A stretch of DNA of 64,000 nt from an uncultured Afifella sp. (GTDB lineage Bacteria > Pseudomonadota > Alphaproteobacteria > Rhizobiales > Afifellaceae), in NCBI GenBank assembly GCA_947259045.1, contig CAMYKZ010000004.1, positions 1-64,000 of the forward strand, read 5' to 3'. The notes below the pieces were generated by a model. It was not told where the DNA came from, searched no databases, and was given only the letters and a program-made list of their open reading frames with translations. The stretch's first letter is position 1, and each line of letters starts with the position of its first letter. Below, in pieces: positions 8,121 to 16,592 of the stretch. The translations under genes and the position numbers were made by a program.

Positions 8121-10433
8121 ATGAACGCCGCCCCTGCAGCAATTCAACGCGCAATGCGGGATGGGGCTGCGAGCCCGATCGGGGGAAACGTGACACTGGA
8201 AAATCTGGACCCTGCCGACGAACTGATTGCCGAGCGGCGCAGCGGCAGCCCCGGCGATCTGCCGCCGGATATGGCGAACTGGATGCGCGGCCCGATCACC
8301 ATCATCGATACGGTATCGCTCTGGTCCGGCCGGATTTTCTGCGTGCTGCTGATCCCGATGCTGTTTGCCATGGTCTACGAAGTGATTGCGCGCAAATTTT
8401 TTGTTGCGCCCACCCTTTGGGCCTATGACGTTTCCCGCATGGCCAATGGCGCGATGTTCATGTTCGGCGCCGCCTACGCCCTGATGCGCGGCGTTCATAT
8501 CCGTGCCGATTTTCTCTATCGCACCTGGAAGCCCGAAACCCAGGCCACCGTCGACGCACTGCTCTATCTGGCGTTCTATTTTCCGGCCATGCTGTTCTTT
8601 TTCTGGATCACGTTCGACTACACATACGATGCCTGGGTGAGGTGGGAACGGGCGGCGGATACGACCCTGATGGCGCCGCTGGCGCCAGCCCGTTCGGCCA
8701 TGCCGATCGGTGCTTTCCTGCTGATCCTGCAGGGCATTTCCGAACTTTTCAAATGTTTCCACGGCATGGGCGAACAGCGTGCGCGGACCTTTTTGCGCCT
8801 GGCGCCGGTCTATCTGATCCTGCTCGCCATGGTGTTCATGGGGGCGTTTTATCCCGATATCCTGCCGCTCGGAGACTGGTGGGCGTCAGCTGTTGCGCCG
8901 ACGGGGTTCGGCGATATCGCACCGGCGTGGATCGGCGTGATTATGATCGCAGTCATGCTGTTTGCGATTTTTATCGGTTTCCCGATCTCCTTCACGCTGA
9001 TCTTCCTGGCGTTCGTCTTCGGCGCCTGGGGTTTTGGCGGTCGGCTGGTGTTTTACCTGCAGGCATTCCAGTTCAACAATGTGATGCTGGAACAGACGCT
9101 CGCCGCCGTGCCGTTGTTCGTCTTTATGGGCATCCTGATGGAACAGGCCGGCCTGATGGAGCGGTTGTTCACATCGGTGCAGCTGATGCTGTCGCGCACC
9201 CGCGGTGCGCTCTATCTGGCAGTGCTGGTCGTTTCGACGATTTTTGCCGCCGCAACCGGTATTGTCGGTGCATCCGTTACCATCCTCGGCATCATGGCGG
9301 CAAAAACCATGAACCGGTCCGGTTACGACGTGCGCCTGGCCGCGGGAACGATCACCGCCGGCGGCACACTTGGCATCCTGATCCCGCCGTCGATCATGCT
9401 GGTCGTCATGGGCCCGGTGCTGGAAGTCCCGGTCACCGACCTGTTCTCGGCGGCGATCATCCCCGGCATCATGCTGGCCGTGCTTTACGCCGCCTATGCG
9501 CTGATCCGCTGCTGGCTGAACCCATCGCTCGGGCCGATCCTGTCGCCTGAGGACCAACCGGAGACATCGCCGTTCTATTGGCTTGAAGCAGTCCTCGTGA
9601 TGGCCTCGATCATCATCTTCTTCACAATCCTGGTGATGGCGCTGTTCGGCTCCCTGAATGGGCTGTTTCCGTTTGCCGGGCTGATCCTTTCGCTCGGCTG
9701 GATGGGCATCATGTTTGGTGGATCGCTCTGGGTTAAGAAGAACAAACCGGCCGGATTCTATTTTTCCGATCTCTGGTACGAATTTTTCATGGGGCTCGTG
9801 CCGCCGGCGACGCTTGTGTTTTTTGCGCTTGGCTCGATCCTGTTCGGCGTTGCGACACCCACCGAGGCGGCCGGCTGCGGCGCATTCGGCTCGATATTGC
9901 TGGCTCTGCTGTACCGCAAACTGACGCTTTCGGGCCTCTATGACGCGCTGATCAAGACGCTGGAAATTTCCGTCCTGATTCTTTTCCTGGTCGCTGCGTC
10001 GAATTTCTTCGGGGCGGTGTTCTCGCGGCTTGGAACGCCTATCGTGCTCACCGAGATGCTGCTGTCGTGGGATCTTTCCAAGACCATGGTGCTGATCATC
10101 ATCATGGCGCTGGTCTTCCTGCTTGGCTGGCCGCTTGAGTGGGTTCCGATCGTGCTGATCATCATTCCGATCCTGGTGCCCGTGCTTGTGGAATTCGACG
10201 TCAACCTGGTCTGGTTCGCCATTCTGGTGGCGGTCAACCTGCAAACCGCCTGGTTATCGCCACCGGTGGCGCTATCGGCCTATTTCCTCAAGGGCGTGGT
10301 GCCGGAATGGGATCTGAAGGATATCTATATCGGCATGATGCAGTTCATGGTAATCCAGCTGATCGGTCTGATATTGATCTTCAACTTCCCGCAGATCGCA
10401 CTCTGGCTGCCGGAGCATATTTACGGAAAATGA
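8121..10433 (+). CDS. TRAP transporter permease, fused DctQ-DctM
   Basis: A 770-residue inner-membrane protein joining the small (DctQ) and large (DctM) TRAP subunits. Residues 1 to 55 are a hydrophilic lead. Four membrane helices of the DctQ type end near residue 220 (FLLILQGISELFKCF). The DctM part then carries the family motifs AATGIVGASVTILGIMAAKTM and GTLGILIPPSIMLVVMGPV, with a second, inverted half containing GVATPTEAAGCGAFGS. There is no frame break between the halves, so it is a genuine fusion. The adjacent DctP supplies substrate and uptake is Na+-coupled. Confidence 0.93.
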   Translation: MNAAPAAIQRAMRDGAASPIGGNVTLENLDPADELIAERRSGSPGDLPPDMANWMRGPITIIDTVSLWSGRIFCVLLIPMLFAMVYEVIARKFFVAPTLWAYDVSRMANGAMFMFGAAYALMRGVHIRADFLYRTWKPETQATVDALLYLAFYFPAMLFFFWITFDYTYDAWVRWERAADTTLMAPLAPARSAMPIGAFLLILQGISELFKCFHGMGEQRARTFLRLAPVYLILLAMVFMGAFYPDILPLGDWWASAVAPTGFGDIAPAWIGVIMIAVMLFAIFIGFPISFTLIFLAFVFGAWGFGGRLVFYLQAFQFNNVMLEQTLAAVPLFVFMGILMEQAGLMERLFTSVQLMLSRTRGALYLAVLVVSTIFAAATGIVGASVTILGIMAAKTMNRSGYDVRLAAGTITAGGTLGILIPPSIMLVVMGPVLEVPVTDLFSAAIIPGIMLAVLYAAYALIRCWLNPSLGPILSPEDQPETSPFYWLEAVLVMASIIIFFTILVMALFGSLNGLFPFAGLILSLGWMGIMFGGSLWVKKNKPAGFYFSDLWYEFFMGLVPPATLVFFALGSILFGVATPTEAAGCGAFGSILLALLYRKLTLSGLYDALIKTLEISVLILFLVAASNFFGAVFSRLGTPIVLTEMLLSWDLSKTMVLIIIMALVFLLGWPLEWVPIVLIIIPILVPVLVEFDVNLVWFAILVAVNLQTAWLSPPVALSAYFLKGVVPEWDLKDIYIGMMQFMVIQLIGLILIFNFPQIALWLPEHIYGK

Positions 10434-10437
10434 TACG

Positions 10438-11187
10438 ATGAACGGTGATCTGTTTTCGCTTGCAGGGCAGACCGCTCTCATCACCGGCGGCGGTTCCGGC
10501 ATTGGCCGGGCAATCGCCGGCGGCCTAGCCAGAGCCGGCGCACGGGTGCTGTTGGCCGGACGCCGCGAAGACCGGCTGCGCGAGGCTCTCGGCGAACTCG
10601 ATGGCGACGTTTTTGCCGGCGATGTGGCGACGCAAGACGGCATTGCCGCCCTGGCCGAATGGGCGCTGTCGCAGAACAGTCCACCGGATATTCTGGTCAA
10701 TGCCGCCGGTATCAATCTGCGCCAGCCGGCCGACGAGCTGACGCCGGAGGGCTGGGACCAGACGCTGGACATCAACCTAAAAGCGCCGTTTTTTCTGGCC
10801 CAGGCGCTGGTGCCGGAGATGCGCGGCAGGGGCTGGGGCCGGATCATCAACATCGCCTCGCTGCAGAGCGCGCGGGCATTTGAGAACGGCCTCGCTTACG
10901 GCGCATCGAAGGGCGGCGTGGCGCAACTGACCCGGGCAATGGCGGAAGCCTGGTCGCGCTACGGCATCAATGCCAACGCCCTGGCGCCGGGTTTCTTCCC
11001 CACAGAACTCACCGGGGCGGTATTCGCCGACCGGAAGCGCGCAGACGCATTGGCCGCGCAGACGGCGATCGGCCGCAACGGCCAGCTTTCCGACCTTGTC
11101 GGCCCGGCGGTTTTCCTGGCCTCCGCTGCCAGCGATTATGTCACCGGGCAGGTGCTCTATGTCGACGGAGGTTTCACCGCCAAATGA
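10438..11187 (+). CDS. Short-chain dehydrogenase/reductase (gluconate/idonate pathway-like)
   Basis: A 249-residue NAD(P)-dependent SDR. The cofactor motif TGGGSGIGRAIAGG is at residues 13 to 26, NAAG follows, then the catalytic Ser (NIASLQSAR) and the YGASK pair near residue 155. The C-terminus VTGQVLYVDGGFTAK is typical of classical SDRs. It starts 4 bases after the TRAP permease and overlaps the next dehydrogenase by 4 bases. The pairing of an SDR with a zinc dehydrogenase resembles the IdnO/IdnD arrangement for L-idonate, so a sugar acid is a reasonable guess for the substrate. Confidence 0.88.
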   Translation: MNGDLFSLAGQTALITGGGSGIGRAIAGGLARAGARVLLAGRREDRLREALGELDGDVFAGDVATQDGIAALAEWALSQNSPPDILVNAAGINLRQPADELTPEGWDQTLDINLKAPFFLAQALVPEMRGRGWGRIINIASLQSARAFENGLAYGASKGGVAQLTRAMAEAWSRYGINANALAPGFFPTELTGAVFADRKRADALAAQTAIGRNGQLSDLVGPAVFLASAASDYVTGQVLYVDGGFTAK

Positions 11188-12173
11188 GGGCTTTGTTCTA
11201 TACCGGCACCCAGGCCATGGAGATGCGCGATACAGTTGCGCCGGAACCGGCGCAGGGCGAAATTGTCGTTGATCTGTCGCACTGCGGCATCTGCGGCTCC
11301 GACATGCATGCCTATCACGGCAAGGATCCGCGCCGGGTGCCGCCACTGATCCTTGGCCACGAAGCCGCCGGCGTTGCGCTGTCGGGCGATCATGCCGGAA
11401 AACGCATTGCTCTCAACCCGCTGATGTCGTGCGGAACCTGTTCGTTCTGCCGATCCGGCCGCGACAATCTTTGTGTGTCGCGCGAACTGATCGGCATGCG
11501 GCTGCCCGGCGCTTATGCCGAGCAGGTGGCGATTGCCGAACGCAACCTCTATCCGGTGGCCGACAGCCTGACGTCGGAAGATGCAGCACTTGCCGAGCCG
11601 CTGGCCTGCGCGGTTCACGCGGTCCGGCTGGGACAGAACCTGATCGGCCAGGCGATGACGGACAGCCGGGCCGTGGTGCTTGGCGGCGGGGCAATCGGCG
11701 TATTGAGCGCGCTGGTGCTTGCGCATCGGGGCGTTGCCGATCTTTGGATCGCCGAACCCAATGCCGGCCGCGCCGGGCTGTTGCAAAAATCGCTCAACGC
11801 AAACATCTATGATCCGCGCGCCGCCGGGCCGGAATCCGCATCCGCCGATCTGGTGATTGACGCGGTTGGCGCGGGTGCAACGCGAAAGGCCGCGTCTGCG
11901 CTGGCGAAACCCGGCGGCTGGATCGTCCATATCGGCCTGCAGGACGACGAACCCGGCCTCGATACCCGCCGCCTGACGCTGCAGGAAGTCGGCTTTATCG
12001 GCACCTATACCTATACGCGGAACGATTTCGCCGAGGCGCTGGTGCTGCTGCAAGGCGGCCTGATCGCCAGCCACGACTGGATCGAAATCCGCGATCTGGA
12101 GCACGGCGCGCAGGCCTTTGCCGATATCCACAACGGCACAGCGCCGCCGAAAATCATCCTGGCGACGGGTTAA
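11184..12173 (+). CDS. Zinc-dependent medium-chain alcohol dehydrogenase (L-idonate/sorbitol dehydrogenase-like)
   Basis: A 329-residue MDR enzyme. The catalytic zinc motif is HCGICGSDMHAYHG with GHEAAG following, and the structural zinc cysteines are in SCGTCSFCRSGRDNLC. The Rossmann motif appears as VLGGGAIGVLSALV. Such enzymes oxidise a secondary hydroxyl of polyols, sugar acids or threonine. ATG 11184 overlaps the SDR stop (ATGA), and this gene ends the + strand operon, which meets the opposing operon 15 bases further on. The substrate is inferred from context only. Confidence 0.88.
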   Translation: MRALFYTGTQAMEMRDTVAPEPAQGEIVVDLSHCGICGSDMHAYHGKDPRRVPPLILGHEAAGVALSGDHAGKRIALNPLMSCGTCSFCRSGRDNLCVSRELIGMRLPGAYAEQVAIAERNLYPVADSLTSEDAALAEPLACAVHAVRLGQNLIGQAMTDSRAVVLGGGAIGVLSALVLAHRGVADLWIAEPNAGRAGLLQKSLNANIYDPRAAGPESASADLVIDAVGAGATRKAASALAKPGGWIVHIGLQDDEPGLDTRRLTLQEVGFIGTYTYTRNDFAEALVLLQGGLIASHDWIEIRDLEHGAQAFADIHNGTAPPKIILATG

Positions 12174-12188
12174 GCACCCATTGAGCAA

Positions 12189-13193
12189 TCAGGCGCTCAG
12201 CGCTTTGATCTTTTCCAGCAATGACGCATCGACGCTGATCCCTTCGGCATCGGACCGGGCCCGCGCCGCATGCCGGCGGCTGCCGGGCAAACGCGCGTCC
12301 TTCTGATCGCCGATCGCCGCAACCAGCGCCTCTATCCGGCTGGCGAAGCCGCCGCCTGATGTCGCGCCCGGATCGATGGCGATGAAGAACTGGCCGGTTT
12401 TCGGCGGCCCGCCGGCAGTGCCGGAAAACGGGCTTGCGTCGATACCAAGCGTCGCGCCGGCAAGTGCGGCCGCCATCACCTCCGTCATCAGGCCGATGCC
12501 GACACCCTTGTAACCGCCGCTTGGCGCCATTGTGCCGGCCAGCGCCTCATCCGGACTGGTGGTCGGATTGCCGTCGGCATCGAGTGCCCAGCCAGGCGGC
12601 AGGTCACGGCCTTCGCGGGCATGTTTCATCACTTCCGATTTTGCCACGACACTGGCGCTCTGGTCGATCAGGATCGACGCGCCGCCTTTGCCGTCGGGTG
12701 TCGCCAGCGAAAACGGATTGGTGCCGATCACCGGGCGTTTGCCGCCGGCCGGCGCGATCGAGGCCGGTGCGTTGGTGAAACCGAGACCGACAAGACCGTC
12801 TGCGGCCAGCCTTTCCGTGTGATAGCCAAGGACGCCGCAATTGTAGGAATTGCGGATTGCAAGTGCGGCAATGCCGTATTCGCGGGCTGCTGGCACCAAC
12901 GCCTCAAACCCCAGATCGATGGCCGGATGGGCAAAGCCGGTCGCCGCGTCAACGCAGACCGTTGCCGGTCGCGGCCGCTCCATGCGCGGCTCGGCCCGGC
13001 CGTCGACCTTGGCGCAGCGCACATGTTCAGCATAGATCGGCACATAGAGCAGGCCGTGGCTGGCAATGCCATCGCGTTCGGCAGCCGCCACGGCGCGTGC
13101 CAGCGGCGCCGCGTTTTCCGGCGTTGTTCCGGCGGAAATGAGGGCGACTTCTGCAAGTTCAGCAATGTCTTCGACACGCATAAGGTCAGGCAT
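12189..13193 (-). CDS. Ldh-family (malate/L-lactate dehydrogenase-like) oxidoreductase with altered active-site motif
   Basis: A 334-residue protein of the Ldh/YlbC/AllD oxidoreductase family. The N-terminal DGIASHGLLYVP and the cofactor loop GTNPFSLATPDG are recognisable, as is the Gly-rich end SGGYKGVGIGLMTEV. Where family members have a catalytic His in an R-N-S-x-H-F-G or G-H-S-G context, this protein reads IRNSYNCGVLGYH, so the His appears replaced by Asn. It may be a divergent subfamily with another chemistry or a partner subunit. AAGGAA precedes ATG 13193, 14 bases after the DUF3726-like gene. It is last in a four-gene operon. Confidence 0.82.
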   Translation of the reverse strand: MPDLMRVEDIAELAEVALISAGTTPENAAPLARAVAAAERDGIASHGLLYVPIYAEHVRCAKVDGRAEPRMERPRPATVCVDAATGFAHPAIDLGFEALVPAAREYGIAALAIRNSYNCGVLGYHTERLAADGLVGLGFTNAPASIAPAGGKRPVIGTNPFSLATPDGKGGASILIDQSASVVAKSEVMKHAREGRDLPPGWALDADGNPTTSPDEALAGTMAPSGGYKGVGIGLMTEVMAAALAGATLGIDASPFSGTAGGPPKTGQFFIAIDPGATSGGGFASRIEALVAAIGDQKDARLPGSRRHAARARSDAEGISVDASLLEKIKALSA

Positions 13194-13207
13194 TCATTGT
13201 TCCTTCG

Positions 13208-13837
13208 TCAGTCATTGTCTCCGGTTCCGGCTCCGGCGCCTGAGCGCCGCGACGCTTCGCTCGCCGGCACATAGGTCTTGCTGGCAAAGCGGCCAAGCAC
13301 GCCGGTGACAGCCGGATCGATGGCGCGGCGTTTTGCGCAAACGGCATTCGGCCAGTGGCCGGCACCGGTGATGGTGACGACCGGGGCAAAGTCCGCCGTC
13401 AGATCGCCACCGGCATCAACGCCGGAGCGGCCGCAGACGATCTGTGTGCCGGACCAGCCGACGGCAAGCGGCTGGCCGAGGCGGCTGGCGGCACGGTCAA
13501 CGAACGGCACCAGCAGCAGTGGGCACCAGACCGGCTCAAGTGTGAGCAGATCCGGCAGGATGCCGGCATGATCGGATAAGGCGACACCGGTAATCAGCGG
13601 ACAGAGCGCCTCGCCTTCCGACCACCAGCGTGTGCTGCCTGGATGCGGCCGCAGCAGGTCATAATCCCGGCCGGCGATGTTCGGCAGATGAGCGGCGAGG
13701 ATTTCCGGCCCCGCAAGCCCGTGTTCCGACAGCCAGCGCACGGCCTTGCCGGCCTCCTCAGCCAGACCCCAGGTGAGCCCGGCGCCGCGCGCCGCCTTCA
13801 GGGACAGCGATTCGATCTCGCCGAATGACAGGGTCAC
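13208..13837 (-). CDS. DUF3726-like protein of unknown function
   Basis: A 209-residue cytoplasmic protein beginning TLSFGEIESLSLKAARGAG, the start I associate with DUF3726. No catalytic motif is recognised. GTG 13837 is chosen because it overlaps the stop of the preceding gene by 4 bases (GTGA), which fits the coupling seen elsewhere in this operon; longer in-frame starts would run far into that gene. The Ala-rich N-terminal half resembles a helical bundle and the C-terminal end is charged and probably disordered. Its place between an unknown 577-residue protein and an Ldh-family enzyme suggests a shared pathway. Confidence 0.75.
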   Translation of the reverse strand: MTLSFGEIESLSLKAARGAGLTWGLAEEAGKAVRWLSEHGLAGPEILAAHLPNIAGRDYDLLRPHPGSTRWWSEGEALCPLITGVALSDHAGILPDLLTLEPVWCPLLLVPFVDRAASRLGQPLAVGWSGTQIVCGRSGVDAGGDLTADFAPVVTITGAGHWPNAVCAKRRAIDPAVTGVLGRFASKTYVPASEASRRSGAGAGTGDND

Positions 13838-15567
13838 GGAATTGGTCCCTGCTGTTCTTCTGCCGCCATCAGCGGCGGCCAGACCCAATCGTCGGCATCG
13901 TGATTTGACAGTTCGTCGGGAAACGGCGCGCCGCGATACATGGAAATGCGGACCCAGCGGTCGGAGCGCGGATCAAATGCCGTGGCGCCGAAAAACGACA
14001 ATTTGCAGCGCAGCATGTCGATGGGAAGCGTATCGGCAGCAATCAGATTTTCGCGGATTTCGGCAAACGGGTAATTGGCGGCAATCTGGACCCGCCGCAC
14101 CGCGTGGCGGTGTTCGGGATGGGTCAGAAGGAATTCCGCCAGCATTTCCTGCGGCTGACGTGCTGCAAGCGCCCGGGCCAGTGCAGCGATATCCCGTCCG
14201 GTGGCCAAGGGCTGTTCCAGCTCCGCGCCCGGCTCGTCAAACCGCTCACCGAGGCGGGGTTCCAGCTTTTCTTCCGAGACATACCAGAACCGGGCCTGGC
14301 CGGCCGGCTCGTCATAATCGGTGTCAAGCGCCCAGGGATAATGTTGATCGATCAGCTCCGATGTCGTGCCGACGCTGATGCTGCCGTCAATTTCAAAAGC
14401 CGACTCTTCGTTGGCGTCCATGCAATCAGCCAATGCGTCGACGAGGTCGCCATGCGGTTCGATGATCAGCGAAACCAGCATCTCCTGGCCTTCCAGGCCA
14501 AGATTGGCCTCGCCCCAGCGGTAAAGCCGGTCCCACGGAAGTCCGTCAGCCAGACCGATATCTTCGACATGGGCCTCAAGCCTCTCAAGATCCGCCCGAA
14601 GCCCTGCGATCCGCGTGCTCTGCAGATCGTGGCCGGAGATCCAGAGCGCCGCCTGCAGTCTGGCCCGGCGGAGATAATCGCGGAAACCGGCTATCGCCTC
14701 CGGTCTGGCGTCCGATTGCGCGCGAACCCGCGCCAGCGCTTCTTCGCGCGCCAGCATCCAATTGTTGATCAAGGCCGGATGGGAAACCAGAAACGGCGCC
14801 ATGCCGAGGCCGGTGGAATTGCCGACACCGAAGCGGCGTCTGACGTCCGTATCCAGTCGCACCGCTGTGTCCGGCGCCCGCAGGCCGGCCATATGTTCAA
14901 CCAGATCGAGGGTAAAGGCCCGGATCAGCCATACGCTCAGCATTTCCGCCCGGAACGGCCCGGACAGTTCCGGCCTGTCGGCAATCAATTGACGGTCGGC
15001 GGCGCCGAACTTGCCGGAACCGTATACCGCAGTGGTGCGCATCAGGTAACCGCACATCTCCACCAGATCCGGATCGGGCTGGCGGCCGGCGGACAATCGC
15101 CCGATCACATGGTCAAACATCCTGACCGACCGGTTGGCCCGCGACAGGACAAGCTCGCGCTCCGACACCCGCCCGGCTTCCTGCAAGGGCACATTGGCTG
15201 CAAGCCGGGTGATATCGGCCTGATCCGGCTCACCGTCGAAAAGCGTGAATGTAGCATCCCAGGCTTCGGCGATCACCCGGTCGGAGCGAAAAGCGGGATC
15301 GAGATCATGACCGAAGGCGACCAGTGTATAGGTCCGCTGCGGGCCGATTGCGCGGTAGAGCGCCTTGCCCACGCCCTTGGCGTCGATATCCCACAAAGGC
15401 CGGTCGAACCGCCAGCCCTCATGTTTCAGCCGCCGGAGCAGGGCGCGCATGAAAGACAGGCGGGTCTGGTGAAAGACGCCCATCCGCGCCAACCGCATGA
15501 CCGTCTCCGGCGTGCGCCGGAATCTCGCGCTGTCGGGAACGGGGTTGGATTCGCCGCAATTGTTCAT
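13834..15567 (-). CDS. Conserved protein of unknown function, 577 residues
   Basis: A large soluble protein without signal peptide or membrane helices. Recognisable blocks are MGVFHQTRLSFMRALLRRL near residue 28, VYGSGKFGAADR near 200 and RRFGVGNSTGLGMAPFLVSH near 270, the last a Gly-rich loop that could bind a phosphate or cofactor. I recall similar proteins as 'hypothetical' in other alphaproteobacteria, but I know no function. ATG 15567 overlaps the M19-like gene stop by 4 bases (ATGA); the reading frame extends further upstream but there it would sit inside that gene. Translational coupling on both sides marks it as a core member of the operon. Confidence 0.85.
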   Translation of the reverse strand: MNNCGESNPVPDSARFRRTPETVMRLARMGVFHQTRLSFMRALLRRLKHEGWRFDRPLWDIDAKGVGKALYRAIGPQRTYTLVAFGHDLDPAFRSDRVIAEAWDATFTLFDGEPDQADITRLAANVPLQEAGRVSERELVLSRANRSVRMFDHVIGRLSAGRQPDPDLVEMCGYLMRTTAVYGSGKFGAADRQLIADRPELSGPFRAEMLSVWLIRAFTLDLVEHMAGLRAPDTAVRLDTDVRRRFGVGNSTGLGMAPFLVSHPALINNWMLAREEALARVRAQSDARPEAIAGFRDYLRRARLQAALWISGHDLQSTRIAGLRADLERLEAHVEDIGLADGLPWDRLYRWGEANLGLEGQEMLVSLIIEPHGDLVDALADCMDANEESAFEIDGSISVGTTSELIDQHYPWALDTDYDEPAGQARFWYVSEEKLEPRLGERFDEPGAELEQPLATGRDIAALARALAARQPQEMLAEFLLTHPEHRHAVRRVQIAANYPFAEIRENLIAADTLPIDMLRCKLSFFGATAFDPRSDRWVRISMYRGAPFPDELSNHDADDWVWPPLMAAEEQQGPIP

Positions 15568-16592
15568 GATCGGGAACCGGCGCCCTCCTCGCCAAAACTC
15601 TGATCGAAAAACCGCAGCCAGTTTCCGCCCATGATCTGATCCGTCTCGGCCTGCGAAAAGCCGGTCGCCAGCAAACCCTCGGCAATGCCGGCGAAATTGC
15701 GATTGTCGCGGAACCAGTCCGGTTGCGGCGGGAAGCCGGGATTGTCGGCAGAGCCTTCGCCGTAATCGACCTGTTTCGTCCAGCGCCCGGTGCGCATCCA
15801 CTCGACAATCGAGTCCGGCTGGTCCTGGCAAAGGTCGGAGCCGATGCCCAGCCGGTCGACGCCGATCATCTCGGCGGTGCGCGCCATGGCTTCGCAGAAG
15901 CTGGCCAATGTGCAGGCCGAACCGTCTTTCAGGTGATGCGGATAGAGCGAAAAACCCAGCATGCCGCCGCTTTGCCCGAGCGCTTTCAGCACGGTATCGG
16001 ATTTGTTGCGCAGCGCCGGGTGCCAGAAAGCCGGATTGGCATGGGTGATGGCGATCGGCCGGCTTGAAAGTTCAATCGCCTCGAGAGTGGAACGTTCGGC
16101 GGAATGGCTCATGTCGATCACCAGACCGACGCGGTTCATTTCGGCAATCACCGCCCGGCCCATCCGGGTAATGCCCGGATCTTCGGCCTCGTAACAGCCG
16201 GTCGCCAGCAGCGACTGATTATTGTAGCTGAGCTGCATGAACCGGGCGCCGAGCGCATGCATGATCTGGACAAGGCCGATATCGTCCTCGATCGGCGACG
16301 GATTCTGAAACCCGAACAGGATCGCGGTGCGGCCGTCCTTGCGGGCCTGACGGATATCGTCACCGGTGCGGGCATGAACGATCAGATCGGGGTGGCGCTC
16401 AAACCACAGGTTCCACTGTTCGATATTGGCGACGGTTTCGCGGAACGTCTCGTGGTAGGCGATGGTGACGTGGACCGCGTCCATGCCGCCCTCGCGCATC
16501 TGGCGGAATATGGTTTCCGACCAGGCCGCATATTGCAGGCCGTCGATTTGCAGCCGTCCGGGCCGGAATGCGGTTTTGTCCTGGTCTGTCAT
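15564..16592 (-). CDS. M19 membrane dipeptidase-like protein lacking the first metal-binding motif
   Basis: A 342-residue TIM-barrel amidohydrolase-like protein of the renal dipeptidase (M19) family. Later family motifs are present: VIDMSHSAERS, ITHANPAFWHP and RLGIGSDLCQD. The N-terminal HxD zinc motif, normally D-G-H-N-D, reads IDGLQYAAW, and the bridging-Glu region reads FGFQNPSPIED, so at least two metal ligands look lost. It therefore probably does not act as an ordinary dinuclear zinc dipeptidase. It is first in the four-gene operon and starts at ATG 16592. M19-like proteins also occur beside methylated-amine catabolism genes, so amide or amine chemistry is one option. Confidence 0.82.
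   Translation of the reverse strand: MTDQDKTAFRPGRLQIDGLQYAAWSETIFRQMREGGMDAVHVTIAYHETFRETVANIEQWNLWFERHPDLIVHARTGDDIRQARKDGRTAILFGFQNPSPIEDDIGLVQIMHALGARFMQLSYNNQSLLATGCYEAEDPGITRMGRAVIAEMNRVGLVIDMSHSAERSTLEAIELSSRPIAITHANPAFWHPALRNKSDTVLKALGQSGGMLGFSLYPHHLKDGSACTLASFCEAMARTAEMIGVDRLGIGSDLCQDQPDSIVEWMRTGRWTKQVDYGEGSADNPGFPPQPDWFRDNRNFAGIAEGLLATGFSQAETDQIMGGNWLRFFDQSFGEEGAGSRS

Noticed and set aside
8886-10244. Long open frame on the minus strand opposite the TRAP permease
   Set aside because: Its translation is a low-complexity string of His, Gln, Asp and Arg, the mirror of a membrane-protein gene with strong codon bias; the + strand gene has clear TRAP motifs.
14104-15603. 499-codon + strand frame opposite the 577-residue protein
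   Set aside because: No family motifs, and the minus-strand gene is coupled by 4-base overlaps on both sides.
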